A stretch of DNA of 10,050 bases from CAKOSP01 sp964372145 (GTDB taxonomy: Bacteria; Bacillota_I; Bacilli_A; RF39; UBA660). The stretch covers positions 1 to 10,050 of the forward strand of contig CAYJPM010000035.1 of the NCBI GenBank assembly GCA_964372145.1, given 5' to 3'. Under the pieces are notes generated by a model. That model was given only the letters and a program-made list of their open reading frames with translations. It searched no databases and was not told where the DNA came from. Made by a program: the position numbers and the translations under genes. This document shows positions 1 through 5,874 of this stretch, in pieces (positions within the stretch are counted from its first letter, which is position 1; every line of letters starts with the position of its first letter).

Positions 1-101
1 GTATAAGTATACCAAGCTAATCCAGCAGATATAAGTAGTCCACAAAACATCCAAAGAAAAGATTTACTAAGTATTTGATTAAAAGAATTATTTTCTCCCA
101 T
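1..101 (-). CDS. Bax inhibitor-1/YccA-like membrane protein, N-terminal part only
   Basis: The gene reads leftward and runs off the window. Only the first 33 codons are visible, starting at the ATG at 101-99. A very good Shine-Dalgarno (AGGAGGTG, just upstream at 109-116) sits about 7 bases before the start. The peptide begins MGENNSFNQILSKSF and continues into a hydrophobic stretch containing 'FLWMFCGLLISAGLAW'. The pattern of a short polar N-terminus, 'LSKSFLWMF.GLL', then a first transmembrane helix is what I know from the BI-1/YccA (UPF0005) family of small multi-spanning inner-membrane proteins, whose role in bacteria is poorly defined. The family call rests on this short stretch alone. 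It diverges from the ada operon and shares a symmetric promoter region with it. Confidence 0.55.
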   Translation of the reverse strand, partial: MGENNSFNQILSKSFLWMFCGLLISAGLAWYTY

Positions 102-123
102 AAAAACACCTCCTTACTAAAAA

Positions 124-143
124 TATTATATCATGATATAATA
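124..143. promoter_or_regulatory. Symmetric divergent promoter (two back-to-back extended -10 elements)
   Basis: Positions 124-143 form a perfect 20-bp palindrome. Each half contains TGATATAAT, an exact extended -10 element: 134-142 on the plus strand and 133-125 on the minus strand. The minus-strand start point would be near 118, just ahead of the strong Shine-Dalgarno of the BI-1-like gene. The plus-strand start would be near 149, giving a leader of about 80 bases before adaA. The -35 regions are poor on both sides (TTACTA at 114-119 for the plus strand), which fits extended -10 promoters. A symmetric operator for a dimeric regulator is an alternative reading. Confidence 0.55.
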
Positions 144-231
144 AATAAAAAAGTGAATATGTAATTAAATGTTAAAAAACAGGAAGAAATAAACAAATTA
201 TTTATATATTATATAAGTTAGGTGAGAAAAT

Positions 232-777
232 ATGAATTTTGAAGAAAAATATAAAATTGTTAAAAATAATAATAAATCATATGATTTAATTTTTTATTAT
301 GCAGTAAAGACTACTAGTATATTTTGTAAGCCTTCGTGTAAATCAAAATTACCTAAAAAGGAAAATGTAGAATTTTTTAATTCACGTGAAGACGCGATAA
401 AACATGGTTATAGAGCTTGCAAAAGATGCAGAAGTGATTTAAATTTATATGAACCATCAAAGGAATTGGTTAATAAATTAAGATGTAGTATAGATAAATC
501 ATTTGCTAAATCAAAATTTTTAAATAATGAAATCAAAAAACTAGGAATATCTTCAAAAAGAATGAATGAAATTTTTAAAGATGAATATAAAGTGACACCA
601 AATCAATACATAAATATATTAAGAATAAAATTAGCAAAAGAATTAATTATAAATACTAATGATAAAATCGTAGATATTGCTTATGCTGTTGGATATAATA
701 GTGTATCAGTTTTTTATAGAGTATTTAAAGAAACAGAAAATATGACACCAACACTTTTCAGAAAATATAATAGATAG
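232..777 (+). CDS. adaA: AdaA-type methylphosphotriester-DNA methyltransferase / AraC-family activator
   Basis: This 181-residue protein has the two-part layout of AdaA. Residues about 10-72 match the Ada metal-binding domain, with 'FCKPSCKSKLPKKENVEFF' and 'ACKRCRSDL'. The four zinc cysteines are C32, C36, C63 and C66. By alignment with E. coli Ada, C32 corresponds to the Cys that takes the methyl group from Sp-methylphosphotriesters in DNA. Residues about 75-181 are an AraC/XylS double helix-turn-helix; the second motif is 'IVDIAYAVGYNSVSVFYRVFK' with the family ending 'TPTLFRK'. In Bacillus, AdaA becomes an activator of its own operon once methylated, and the same adaptive-response role is likely here. 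An AGGTGAG Shine-Dalgarno lies 6-12 bases before the ATG. It heads a three-gene operon; the stop overlaps the Shine-Dalgarno of the next gene. Confidence 0.93.
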   Translation: MNFEEKYKIVKNNNKSYDLIFYYAVKTTSIFCKPSCKSKLPKKENVEFFNSREDAIKHGYRACKRCRSDLNLYEPSKELVNKLRCSIDKSFAKSKFLNNEIKKLGISSKRMNEIFKDEYKVTPNQYINILRIKLAKELIINTNDKIVDIAYAVGYNSVSVFYRVFKETENMTPTLFRKYNR

Positions 778-785
778 GAGTTAAA

Positions 786-1244
786 ATGAATGGTTATGCA
801 GTATATAAATCAAAATTAGGATTAATTAAAATATGTTATGAAAACAATAATGTCATATTTTTAAAAAAAGTAGATGATGTTGTTGATTTTGGAATTAAAA
901 CAAACTTTACAGATGAAGTATTTAATCAAATAGATCAATATTTTAAGGGTAAAAGAAAAATATTTGATTTTAAATACAAATTAAGTGGAACAAAATTTCA
1001 ATTAAAAGTATGGAATGAATTATTAAATATTCCTTATGGTGAAACTAAATCGTATAAAGAAATAGCAGAAAAAATCGGTAATGATAAAGCAAGTAGAGCA
1101 GTAGGAATGGCAAATAATAAAAATCCTATAACAATAATTGTCCCATGTCATAGAGTGATTGGTTCCAATAAAAAATTAGTTGGTTATGCAGGTGGTTTAG
1201 ATATGAAAGAATATTTACTTGAAATGGAAAATAAAAATAAATGA
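786..1244 (+). CDS. ogt: Methylated-DNA--protein-cysteine methyltransferase (Ogt/AdaB)
   Basis: Suicide repair enzyme that moves the alkyl group from O6-alkylguanine (and O4-alkylthymine) onto its own cysteine. The 152 residues are a normal size for a bacterial Ogt/AdaB. The C-terminal catalytic domain (about 68-150) has 'IIVPCHRVIG' with the acceptor C121. Counting against human AGT, the DNA-flipping tyrosine is Y90 ('SYKEIAE'), the arginine finger is R104 ('SRAVG'), and the hinge asparagine is N113. The 'GYAGGLDMKEYLLEME' tail is also typical. The N-terminal roughly 60 residues are the less conserved family domain. Translation starts 8 bases after the adaA stop, with the Shine-Dalgarno TAGGAG overlapping that stop. 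The gene ends in an ATGA overlap with the DUF1848 gene, so all three are probably co-translated and induced together by alkylation damage. Confidence 0.95.
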   Translation: MNGYAVYKSKLGLIKICYENNNVIFLKKVDDVVDFGIKTNFTDEVFNQIDQYFKGKRKIFDFKYKLSGTKFQLKVWNELLNIPYGETKSYKEIAEKIGNDKASRAVGMANNKNPITIIVPCHRVIGSNKKLVGYAGGLDMKEYLLEMENKNK

Positions 1245-2179
1245 TAATTAGTGCAACACGTAGAACAGATATTCCATCTTATTATGGTCAGTGGTTTTTA
1301 AATAGGCTTAAAGAAGGTTATGTTTTAATTCAAAATCCGTACAATCCAGAAAAGTATTCAAAAGCAGTACTTACAAAAGAAGCAGTAGATATAATTGTTT
1401 TTTGGACAAAAAATCCTATTCCTTTTATAAAATATTTAGATGAAATAGATAAAATGGGATATATTTATTATTTTCAATTTACTATAACTCCATACAATAA
1501 AAAAATTGAAAAAAACTTACCAGATAAAAAAGAAATATTAGAATCATTTATATATTTAAGTAATAGGTTAGGATCTAAAAAAATGATATGGAGATATGAC
1601 CCAATTATAATAAACAATGAATTCACAGTAGAATATCATAGTAAAATGTTTGAATATATGGCCAGTAAGTTAGCAGGTTATACTAACAGATGTATTGTAA
1701 GTTTTGTAGATAATTATAAAAATGTCTCAAGAAGAATGGGTGGAAACCCATCTAGTTTAATGACATATGAAAAATTAGAAAAGTTAGCTCAAGTATTTTC
1801 TGAAATAGCATTAAAGTATAATATAGAATTATATACTTGTAGCGAAGAAATTAATTTAAATAAATATAATATTAAAAAGAGTTCATGTATTGATAAAAAA
1901 TTAATTGAAGATATACTAGGAATGAAAATAGATGTAAAACCTGATAAAAATCAAAGAGATGAATGTAGATGTGTTGAAAGCATTGAAATAGGTACTTATA
2001 ACTGTTGTGCAAACGGTTGTAATTATTGTTATGCTCTAAAAAGTGATGAAAGTTCACTAAATAATATAAAAAAACATAATCCCACTTCAGAAACATTAAT
2101 AGGAGATGTTCCAAAAAATGCAATAATAACAAATAGAGATTCAAAAAGTATTGTTATTAGCCAAATGACATTGTTTTAA
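1241..2179 (+). CDS. DUF1848 family protein with C-terminal radical-SAM-like CX3CX2C motif
   Basis: The 312-residue protein opens with 'MIISATRRTDIPSYYGQWF', the signature start of the DUF1848 family, whose function I do not know to be established. Evenly spaced short hydrophobic strands ('IIVFWTKNP' 51-59, 'YFQFTITPY' 77-85, 'MIWRYDPII' 115-123, 'CIVSFVDNY' 151-159, 'IELYTCSEE' 195-203) alternate with predicted helices, as in a TIM-type barrel. The C-terminus holds many cysteines: C242, C244, C255, C256, C260 and C263. C256-x3-C260-x2-C263, with Tyr just before the last Cys and 'YCYA' at 262-265, has the spacing of a radical SAM [4Fe-4S] site but lies at the wrong end of the chain. It has no good Shine-Dalgarno of its own; the start overlaps the ogt stop (ATGA), so translational coupling is likely. 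The linkage points to a DNA-repair-related role (inference). Confidence 0.85.
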   Translation: MIISATRRTDIPSYYGQWFLNRLKEGYVLIQNPYNPEKYSKAVLTKEAVDIIVFWTKNPIPFIKYLDEIDKMGYIYYFQFTITPYNKKIEKNLPDKKEILESFIYLSNRLGSKKMIWRYDPIIINNEFTVEYHSKMFEYMASKLAGYTNRCIVSFVDNYKNVSRRMGGNPSSLMTYEKLEKLAQVFSEIALKYNIELYTCSEEINLNKYNIKKSSCIDKKLIEDILGMKIDVKPDKNQRDECRCVESIEIGTYNCCANGCNYCYALKSDESSLNNIKKHNPTSETLIGDVPKNAIITNRDSKSIVISQMTLF

Positions 2180-2192
2180 ATACTATGTAATA

Positions 2193-2221
2193 TTGAATAA
2201 TATATGTAGTTAGGTTATACT
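2193..2221 (+). promoter_or_regulatory. Sigma-A type promoter of the LamG-type surface protein gene
   Basis: TTGAAT (2193-2198) and TATACT (2216-2221) are separated by exactly 17 bases. Transcription would start near 2228, at the Shine-Dalgarno, leaving a very short leader. This uncouples the gene from the repair operon ending at 2179. I see no clear terminator between them. Confidence 0.6.
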
Positions 2222-2238
2222 TATAGTAGAGGATAAAT

Positions 2239-3315
2239 ATGAAAATAATAATATCTACTACAATTGTTATATGTATAATTTTAATGAGTATAGGATATTC
2301 TGCGCTAAATTCTGATCTTACTATAAGCGGAGAGGCAATTGTTGAAGCACCAACCTATATTAAAATAACTAATATTAGCGTTTTAACTAGTGAAAATGGT
2401 GGTTATTCTACTTATAATCCATCTTATACAAATGACACAAGTAACATAGGTGTAACGCTTCCAAATGAAAACTCTACAATAACATTATTAATAGAAGTAA
2501 CAAATGATACAGGTTATTATTATCATTTAGATAAAGTTATTGAAGATATAAATAATAATTTGAGTATAAAATATGAAATTATAAATAAAGATGTTATTTA
2601 TTTTCATCCTAATACTGTTACTAATATAGAAATAGTATTTTCTTATGATACGTTTAGTTCTTTGGAACAAAATATAGATTTAAATTTAGATTATATCTTT
2701 GAGAAAATAACTTATAAAAATTTAGATTATATAACTTTTTCTGGTTATCAGTATATTAATACAGGATTATTTAATACTGGTGATTATATTTTTGAAACAG
2801 AATTTAATCAAACTGCATATAATAGAAACCATACAGATAATAGTATTGGTGGGTGGATTATATCAGGAAGAAAAATAGGGACTAACTCACTTGGAGTGTT
2901 TATTGGTAACTATGGAGTCTATAATTCGTACGGAGCAGGTACAGTTGCTAGACAACCTAATATTGCGCTTAATAGTGGATGGCACACATTATATTTTTCT
3001 AGATTTATTCACACCATAGATAATAATAACTACGTAGTAAATGGTAAAATATTGATACCAGAAGAACACAAAACTGAAATAAGAATTGGTGGCGGTACTG
3101 GTGGTTATTATAGTTATAGTACTCCAGACACAAGACATTTCATTGGTCATATGAAAACAATTAAAATAACAAATGCTGAAGATGGAGAGATATTAAGATA
3201 TTATGTACCAGCGGAAATAATTGAAGGTGCTAACGCAGGAGAAGTGGGTTACTGGGATATTATTAATAATGAATTCTATGGTAACGCAGGAACCGGAGAA
3301 TTTTTGGCACCTTAA
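2239..3315 (+). CDS. Surface protein: N-terminal anchor, beta-sandwich module, LamG/concanavalin-like C-terminal domain
   Basis: This 358-residue exported protein starts after the Shine-Dalgarno AGAGGA (2228-2233). Residues 1-18 are a hydrophobic signal or anchor segment followed by 'SIGYSALNSDLTISGEAIV', the start block shared with the paralogs at 3677 and 7356. No lipobox, LPXTG motif or clean signal-peptidase site is visible, so it may stay membrane-anchored. Residues about 38-155 form a Thr/Asn-rich, strand-rich module with 'TSNIGVTLPN', also shared with the paralogs. Residues about 160-358 differ: 'YITFSGYQYINTGLFNTG' at the front and 'EVGYWDIINNEFYGNAGTGEF' at the end match the LamG-like jelly-roll domains common in phage and Bacillota surface proteins, which usually bind glycans or act structurally. 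It has its own promoter and is followed by a terminator-like hairpin. The substrate is unknown. Confidence 0.75.
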   Translation: MKIIISTTIVICIILMSIGYSALNSDLTISGEAIVEAPTYIKITNISVLTSENGGYSTYNPSYTNDTSNIGVTLPNENSTITLLIEVTNDTGYYYHLDKVIEDINNNLSIKYEIINKDVIYFHPNTVTNIEIVFSYDTFSSLEQNIDLNLDYIFEKITYKNLDYITFSGYQYINTGLFNTGDYIFETEFNQTAYNRNHTDNSIGGWIISGRKIGTNSLGVFIGNYGVYNSYGAGTVARQPNIALNSGWHTLYFSRFIHTIDNNNYVVNGKILIPEEHKTEIRIGGGTGGYYSYSTPDTRHFIGHMKTIKITNAEDGEILRYYVPAEIIEGANAGEVGYWDIINNEFYGNAGTGEFLAP

Positions 3316-3322
3316 TGGATTG

Positions 3323-3358
3323 AAATTTAGTAAAAAAACTTACACTAAATTTTTTTTT
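3323..3358 (+). terminator. Hairpin terminator after the LamG-type gene
   Basis: AAATTTAGT (3323-3331) and ACTAAATTT (3344-3352) form a perfect 9-bp stem with a 12-base loop, and six more T follow (3353-3358). It lies 8 bases after the stop codon. The stem is AT-rich, so its strength is uncertain. Confidence 0.6.
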
Positions 3359-3368
3359 ATGCTACAAT
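3340..3368 (+). promoter_or_regulatory. Promoter in front of the kinase remnant
   Basis: TTACAC (3340-3345), a 17-base spacer, then TGC-TACAAT (extended -10; hexamer at 3363-3368). Transcription would start near 3375 and immediately meet the 12-bp palindrome CCTAAATTTAGG (3378-3389). The only downstream coding sequence before the next gene is a start-less fragment, so this looks like the surviving promoter of a deleted gene, or a source of a short non-coding transcript. Confidence 0.45.
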
Positions 3369-3375
3369 TACCTAG

Positions 3376-3603
3376 TGCCTAAATTTAGGTTTAAAGAAAA
3401 AAGATCAAACTAAATCAAAAAAAGAACTATTAAAAATAGTATCTACAATAGATGAGAATAGATCAAAGTTTTATAAAGATTACACAGGTAAGAATGTAAA
3501 TGCGCTTAATAATTATAATATTGTTTTAGATGTATCACAATTTGGTATAAAAAAATGTGTTGATATAATAAAAGAAATAATTAGCAAAAAAGATTATAAA
3601 TAG
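3376..3603 (+). pseudogene. C-terminal remnant of a cytidylate kinase-like (Cytidylate_kin2) gene
   Basis: The frame is open from 3376 to the TAG at 3601-3603 (75 codons) with no ATG, GTG or TTG start, preceded by an in-frame TAG at 3373-3375. The peptide contains 'IDENRSKFYKDYTGKNVN', 'LNNYNIVLDVSQFGIKKC' and 'VDIIKEIISKK'. This matches the C-terminal pattern I know from cytidylate kinase-like proteins ('DKNRANYYKYYTGKKWG...NYDLCL....G...CVELI'). The N-terminal P-loop and NMP-binding parts are missing. Absence of internal frameshifts suggests recent loss by deletion of the 5' part rather than slow decay. It lies between two paralogous surface genes, so rearrangement there may have removed the rest. 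Confidence 0.7.
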
Positions 3604-3619
3604 AATATCATTTAAATTG

Positions 3620-3648
3620 TTGTTATATTTTAAAGTTTATAATATAAT
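3620..3648 (+). promoter_or_regulatory. Promoter of the second surface protein gene
   Basis: TTGTTA (3620-3625), a 17-base spacer and a consensus TATAAT (3643-3648). Transcription would start near 3655, upstream of the Shine-Dalgarno at 3666-3672. This excludes a translation start at 3617, which lies in the promoter itself. Confidence 0.65.
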
Positions 3649-3665
3649 GATATTATATGTGATTC

Positions 3666-3672
3666 AGAGGAG
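3666..3672 (+). promoter_or_regulatory. Ribosome binding site that fixes the start at 3677
   Basis: AGAGGAG lies 4 bases before the ATG at 3677. The longer open frame from 3617 would place 20 extra residues before the membrane segment, has no Shine-Dalgarno, and would begin inside the promoter, so 3677 is chosen. Confidence 0.75.
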
Positions 3673-3676
3673 CTAT

Positions 3677-5332
3677 ATGACTAAAAATATTTTGATTTAC
3701 TTAACAATATTAACCTTTATAATTTTTATGTCTATCGGATATTCTGCTTTGAATACAAACTTAACAATAAGTGGGGAAGTTGTTATTAATCCCAGTATGC
3801 AAATGTATGTAAGTTCTATTGAAGTGAAAGAATTTGTAGATGGTGCCTATGAAACATATTCAAGTAATGCTACAAAAAATAGTACAGAAGTGCATGTTAC
3901 TTTGCCAAATAACACTTCTAAAATAATTTATGAAGTAACACTTAATAATACTACATCTCATAGTTATTTATTAGATAATATAGAAGAAATAATTTCTAGT
4001 AACCAAAACATAACATGGGAAATTAGAAATATAACATATTCTACTAAATTAGAGTATGGTATTACTGTTTTTGAACTTGTTATGTCTCACAAAAATACTA
4101 GTACTATTAATGAAAGTTCTTCTATTAATCTAAAATATCACTTTGAGTTATTTGGTGATTATAAAGACACAATACTTGCTGGCTCGGATCCTATTCTTAC
4201 TGATGGACTAATACCCGTTGTTATTGAAGCCAATGGAACTATTTTAAAAGCAGATGTTTCATCAAATTGGTATGATTATAATGAAAAACAGTGGGCTAAT
4301 GCCGTTATGATTTCAGATGAAAATAACAAAAATACTTATATCAATGCTCCTGGTGGTACTGAAATAGATTCATCTCACATTTCAGTATATTATGTATGGA
4401 TTCCTAGATATGAATACCAAATATGGGATGAAAAACAGTTGTCACCATCATGGGGTGAAGATAAGACGGAAATGCAAGAAATCAACATAAGATTTGTTGA
4501 TAAAACTATAATAAAAAAAAACGCAACTACAGTAGGTGAGTGGTATACTCATCCTGCATTTAGTTACAATGATGGAGTGACAACTACAGAAATTAATGGA
4601 TTTTGGGTTAACAAATTTGAACTCACTGGGACATCAAGTGTTCCTACATCTTTACCAGCTTCAATTCCGGTAAGAAATATAAATTTATCTACATATTTTA
4701 ATACAATAAAAAACTTCGAAAATTTATATATGAATAATAGTGATAAAATAGATTCACATGTTATAAAAAATAGTGAGTGGGCTGCAATAGCTTATTTATC
4801 TTCATCATTATATGGAAAAAATAGTGAAATATTACCAAATAATTACTCTAGTCAAATTACAGGATGTGGGGCCAATGTAGGTAGTGTAGGTGGGACTAAT
4901 ACATGTTTAAATTCTTATGGAACAGTCTTGTCAAATGAATATAACTCAAGTACTACTGGAAATATATCAGGAGTTTTTGATATGTCTGGATGCTTATGGG
5001 AAAGAACGATGGGAATTCAAAAAAATTCCCTTGGGGAAATAGATTTTTCTTCATCTGGTTTTACTGATTTAAATCCTAAATATTATGATATTTATGAACA
5101 TAGCACAGCTGGTAATCAATACATTAATAGTGGTTATGGTCAAGCGATAAGTGAAACAGCAGGATGGTATGGTGATTATTCATCAATTCCAAGTGGCAGT
5201 ACTAACCACTGGACTTTACGAAGTGGAGACCAAAATGGAGGTAATTTATCAGGAATGTTTGCTTTCATGACTTCATCAGGAACTTCTTACTGGACTCATA
5301 ATACTAGAGGTACTTTATGGGTTTATGAATAA
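3677..5332 (+). CDS. Surface protein: N-terminal anchor, beta-sandwich module, FGE/C-type-lectin-fold C-terminal domain
   Basis: 551 residues from the chosen start. Residues 4-18 are a membrane segment, followed by 'SIGYSALNTNLTISGE', the block shared with its two paralogs. Residues about 40-160 are the shared strand-rich module ('VHVTLPNNTSK'). From about 165 the protein aligns with the paralog at 7356: 'GLIPVVIEANGT', 'QWANAVMI', 'YYVWIPRYEYQIW', 'GFWVNKFE', 'HVIKNSEWAAIAYLSSSLYG', 'TGNISGVFDMSGCLWERTMG', then 'WTLRSGD' and 'GMFAF'. This is the pattern of proteins annotated as FGE-sulfatase/SUMF1-like, a C-type-lectin fold. There are no cysteines after C438, so the catalytic Cys pair of true formylglycine-generating enzymes is absent and a binding or structural role is likelier (inference). 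The usual 'RGG' near the end is RSG. Own promoter; partner unknown. Confidence 0.75.
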   Translation: MTKNILIYLTILTFIIFMSIGYSALNTNLTISGEVVINPSMQMYVSSIEVKEFVDGAYETYSSNATKNSTEVHVTLPNNTSKIIYEVTLNNTTSHSYLLDNIEEIISSNQNITWEIRNITYSTKLEYGITVFELVMSHKNTSTINESSSINLKYHFELFGDYKDTILAGSDPILTDGLIPVVIEANGTILKADVSSNWYDYNEKQWANAVMISDENNKNTYINAPGGTEIDSSHISVYYVWIPRYEYQIWDEKQLSPSWGEDKTEMQEINIRFVDKTIIKKNATTVGEWYTHPAFSYNDGVTTTEINGFWVNKFELTGTSSVPTSLPASIPVRNINLSTYFNTIKNFENLYMNNSDKIDSHVIKNSEWAAIAYLSSSLYGKNSEILPNNYSSQITGCGANVGSVGGTNTCLNSYGTVLSNEYNSSTTGNISGVFDMSGCLWERTMGIQKNSLGEIDFSSSGFTDLNPKYYDIYEHSTAGNQYINSGYGQAISETAGWYGDYSSIPSGSTNHWTLRSGDQNGGNLSGMFAFMTSSGTSYWTHNTRGTLWVYE

Positions 5333-5375
5333 AATAACTCTATAGCGACATTACATATTAATTAATTTAAATTTG

Positions 5376-5384
5376 TGATAGAAT
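5376..5384 (+). promoter_or_regulatory. Extended -10 promoter of ydbS-ydbT
   Basis: TGA-TAGAAT is an extended -10 element. No good -35 is seen at the proper distance (TTACAT at 5351-5356 is 22 bases away). The start would be near 5391, just before the GGAGG Shine-Dalgarno at 5395-5399. Nothing resembling a sigma-W-type promoter was recognised. Confidence 0.45.
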
Positions 5385-5406
5385 AATATATATTGGAGGT
5401 AGTAAT

Positions 5407-5874
5407 ATGAATTATAAATATTTAGACAAGGATGCAAAGAAATGTATGTTTGTAGCAACATTTATTTGGACAGTATTATTATTAATTATTATTGGAACAA
5501 GTTATTATTTTAGTCATAATTATTTAGGAGAATATTTAAATGTTGTTAAAATAGCAATTGTTATAACATGTTTATTATTAATTGTTAACTTGTTTATATC
5601 ACCTTACTTTAGATATAAAAGATACAAATATTTAATTACTAAAGATAAAGTTGATGTAGTAGAAGGATATATATTTATAAAAAGGGAAATTGTACCCATT
5701 GAAAGAATACATAAAATAACATTGGAAAGAGGACCGATTGATAATATATATGGATTATCAAAAGTAATTCTTACTACAGCAGGTGGAACTGTAACGATAA
5801 AGTTTCTAAAACTAAAAGAATCTGAAACTATTACCGAAAATTTAAAAAATATAGTAAATGAGATAGTAGAATGA
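5407..5874 (+). CDS. ydbS: PH domain-containing membrane protein, YdbS-like
   Basis: The 155-residue protein has two predicted transmembrane helices (about 14-34 and 43-64) followed by a cytoplasmic bacterial PH (bPH2) domain at about 68-152. The domain shows the YdbS-type sequence 'YLITKDKVDVVEGYIFIKRE', 'VPIERIHKITLERGPI' and 'IYGLSKVILTTAGG'. Length and layout match YdbS of Bacillus subtilis (about 160 residues). There the ydbST pair belongs to the sigma-W envelope-stress regulon and has been linked to resistance to antimicrobial peptides; whether that holds here is inference. GGAGG lies 7 bases before the ATG. The last four bases (ATGA) overlap the start of ydbT, the usual arrangement for the pair, so the two proteins probably form one membrane complex. 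Confidence 0.85.
   Translation: MNYKYLDKDAKKCMFVATFIWTVLLLIIIGTSYYFSHNYLGEYLNVVKIAIVITCLLLIVNLFISPYFRYKRYKYLITKDKVDVVEGYIFIKREIVPIERIHKITLERGPIDNIYGLSKVILTTAGGTVTIKFLKLKESETITENLKNIVNEIVE

Noticed and set aside
1872..2144. Minus-strand open frame of 90 codons opposite the DUF1848 gene.
   Set aside because: It is the antisense of a well-supported gene, rich in Leu/Tyr/His/Phe as expected for an AT-rich shadow, with no family resemblance.
3617..3676. Twenty extra N-terminal codons for the second surface protein, from the ATG at 3617.
   Set aside because: This stretch is the promoter (TTGTTA/TATAAT), has no Shine-Dalgarno, and would put a second hydrophobic stretch before the anchor. The ATG at 3677 has AGAGGAG.
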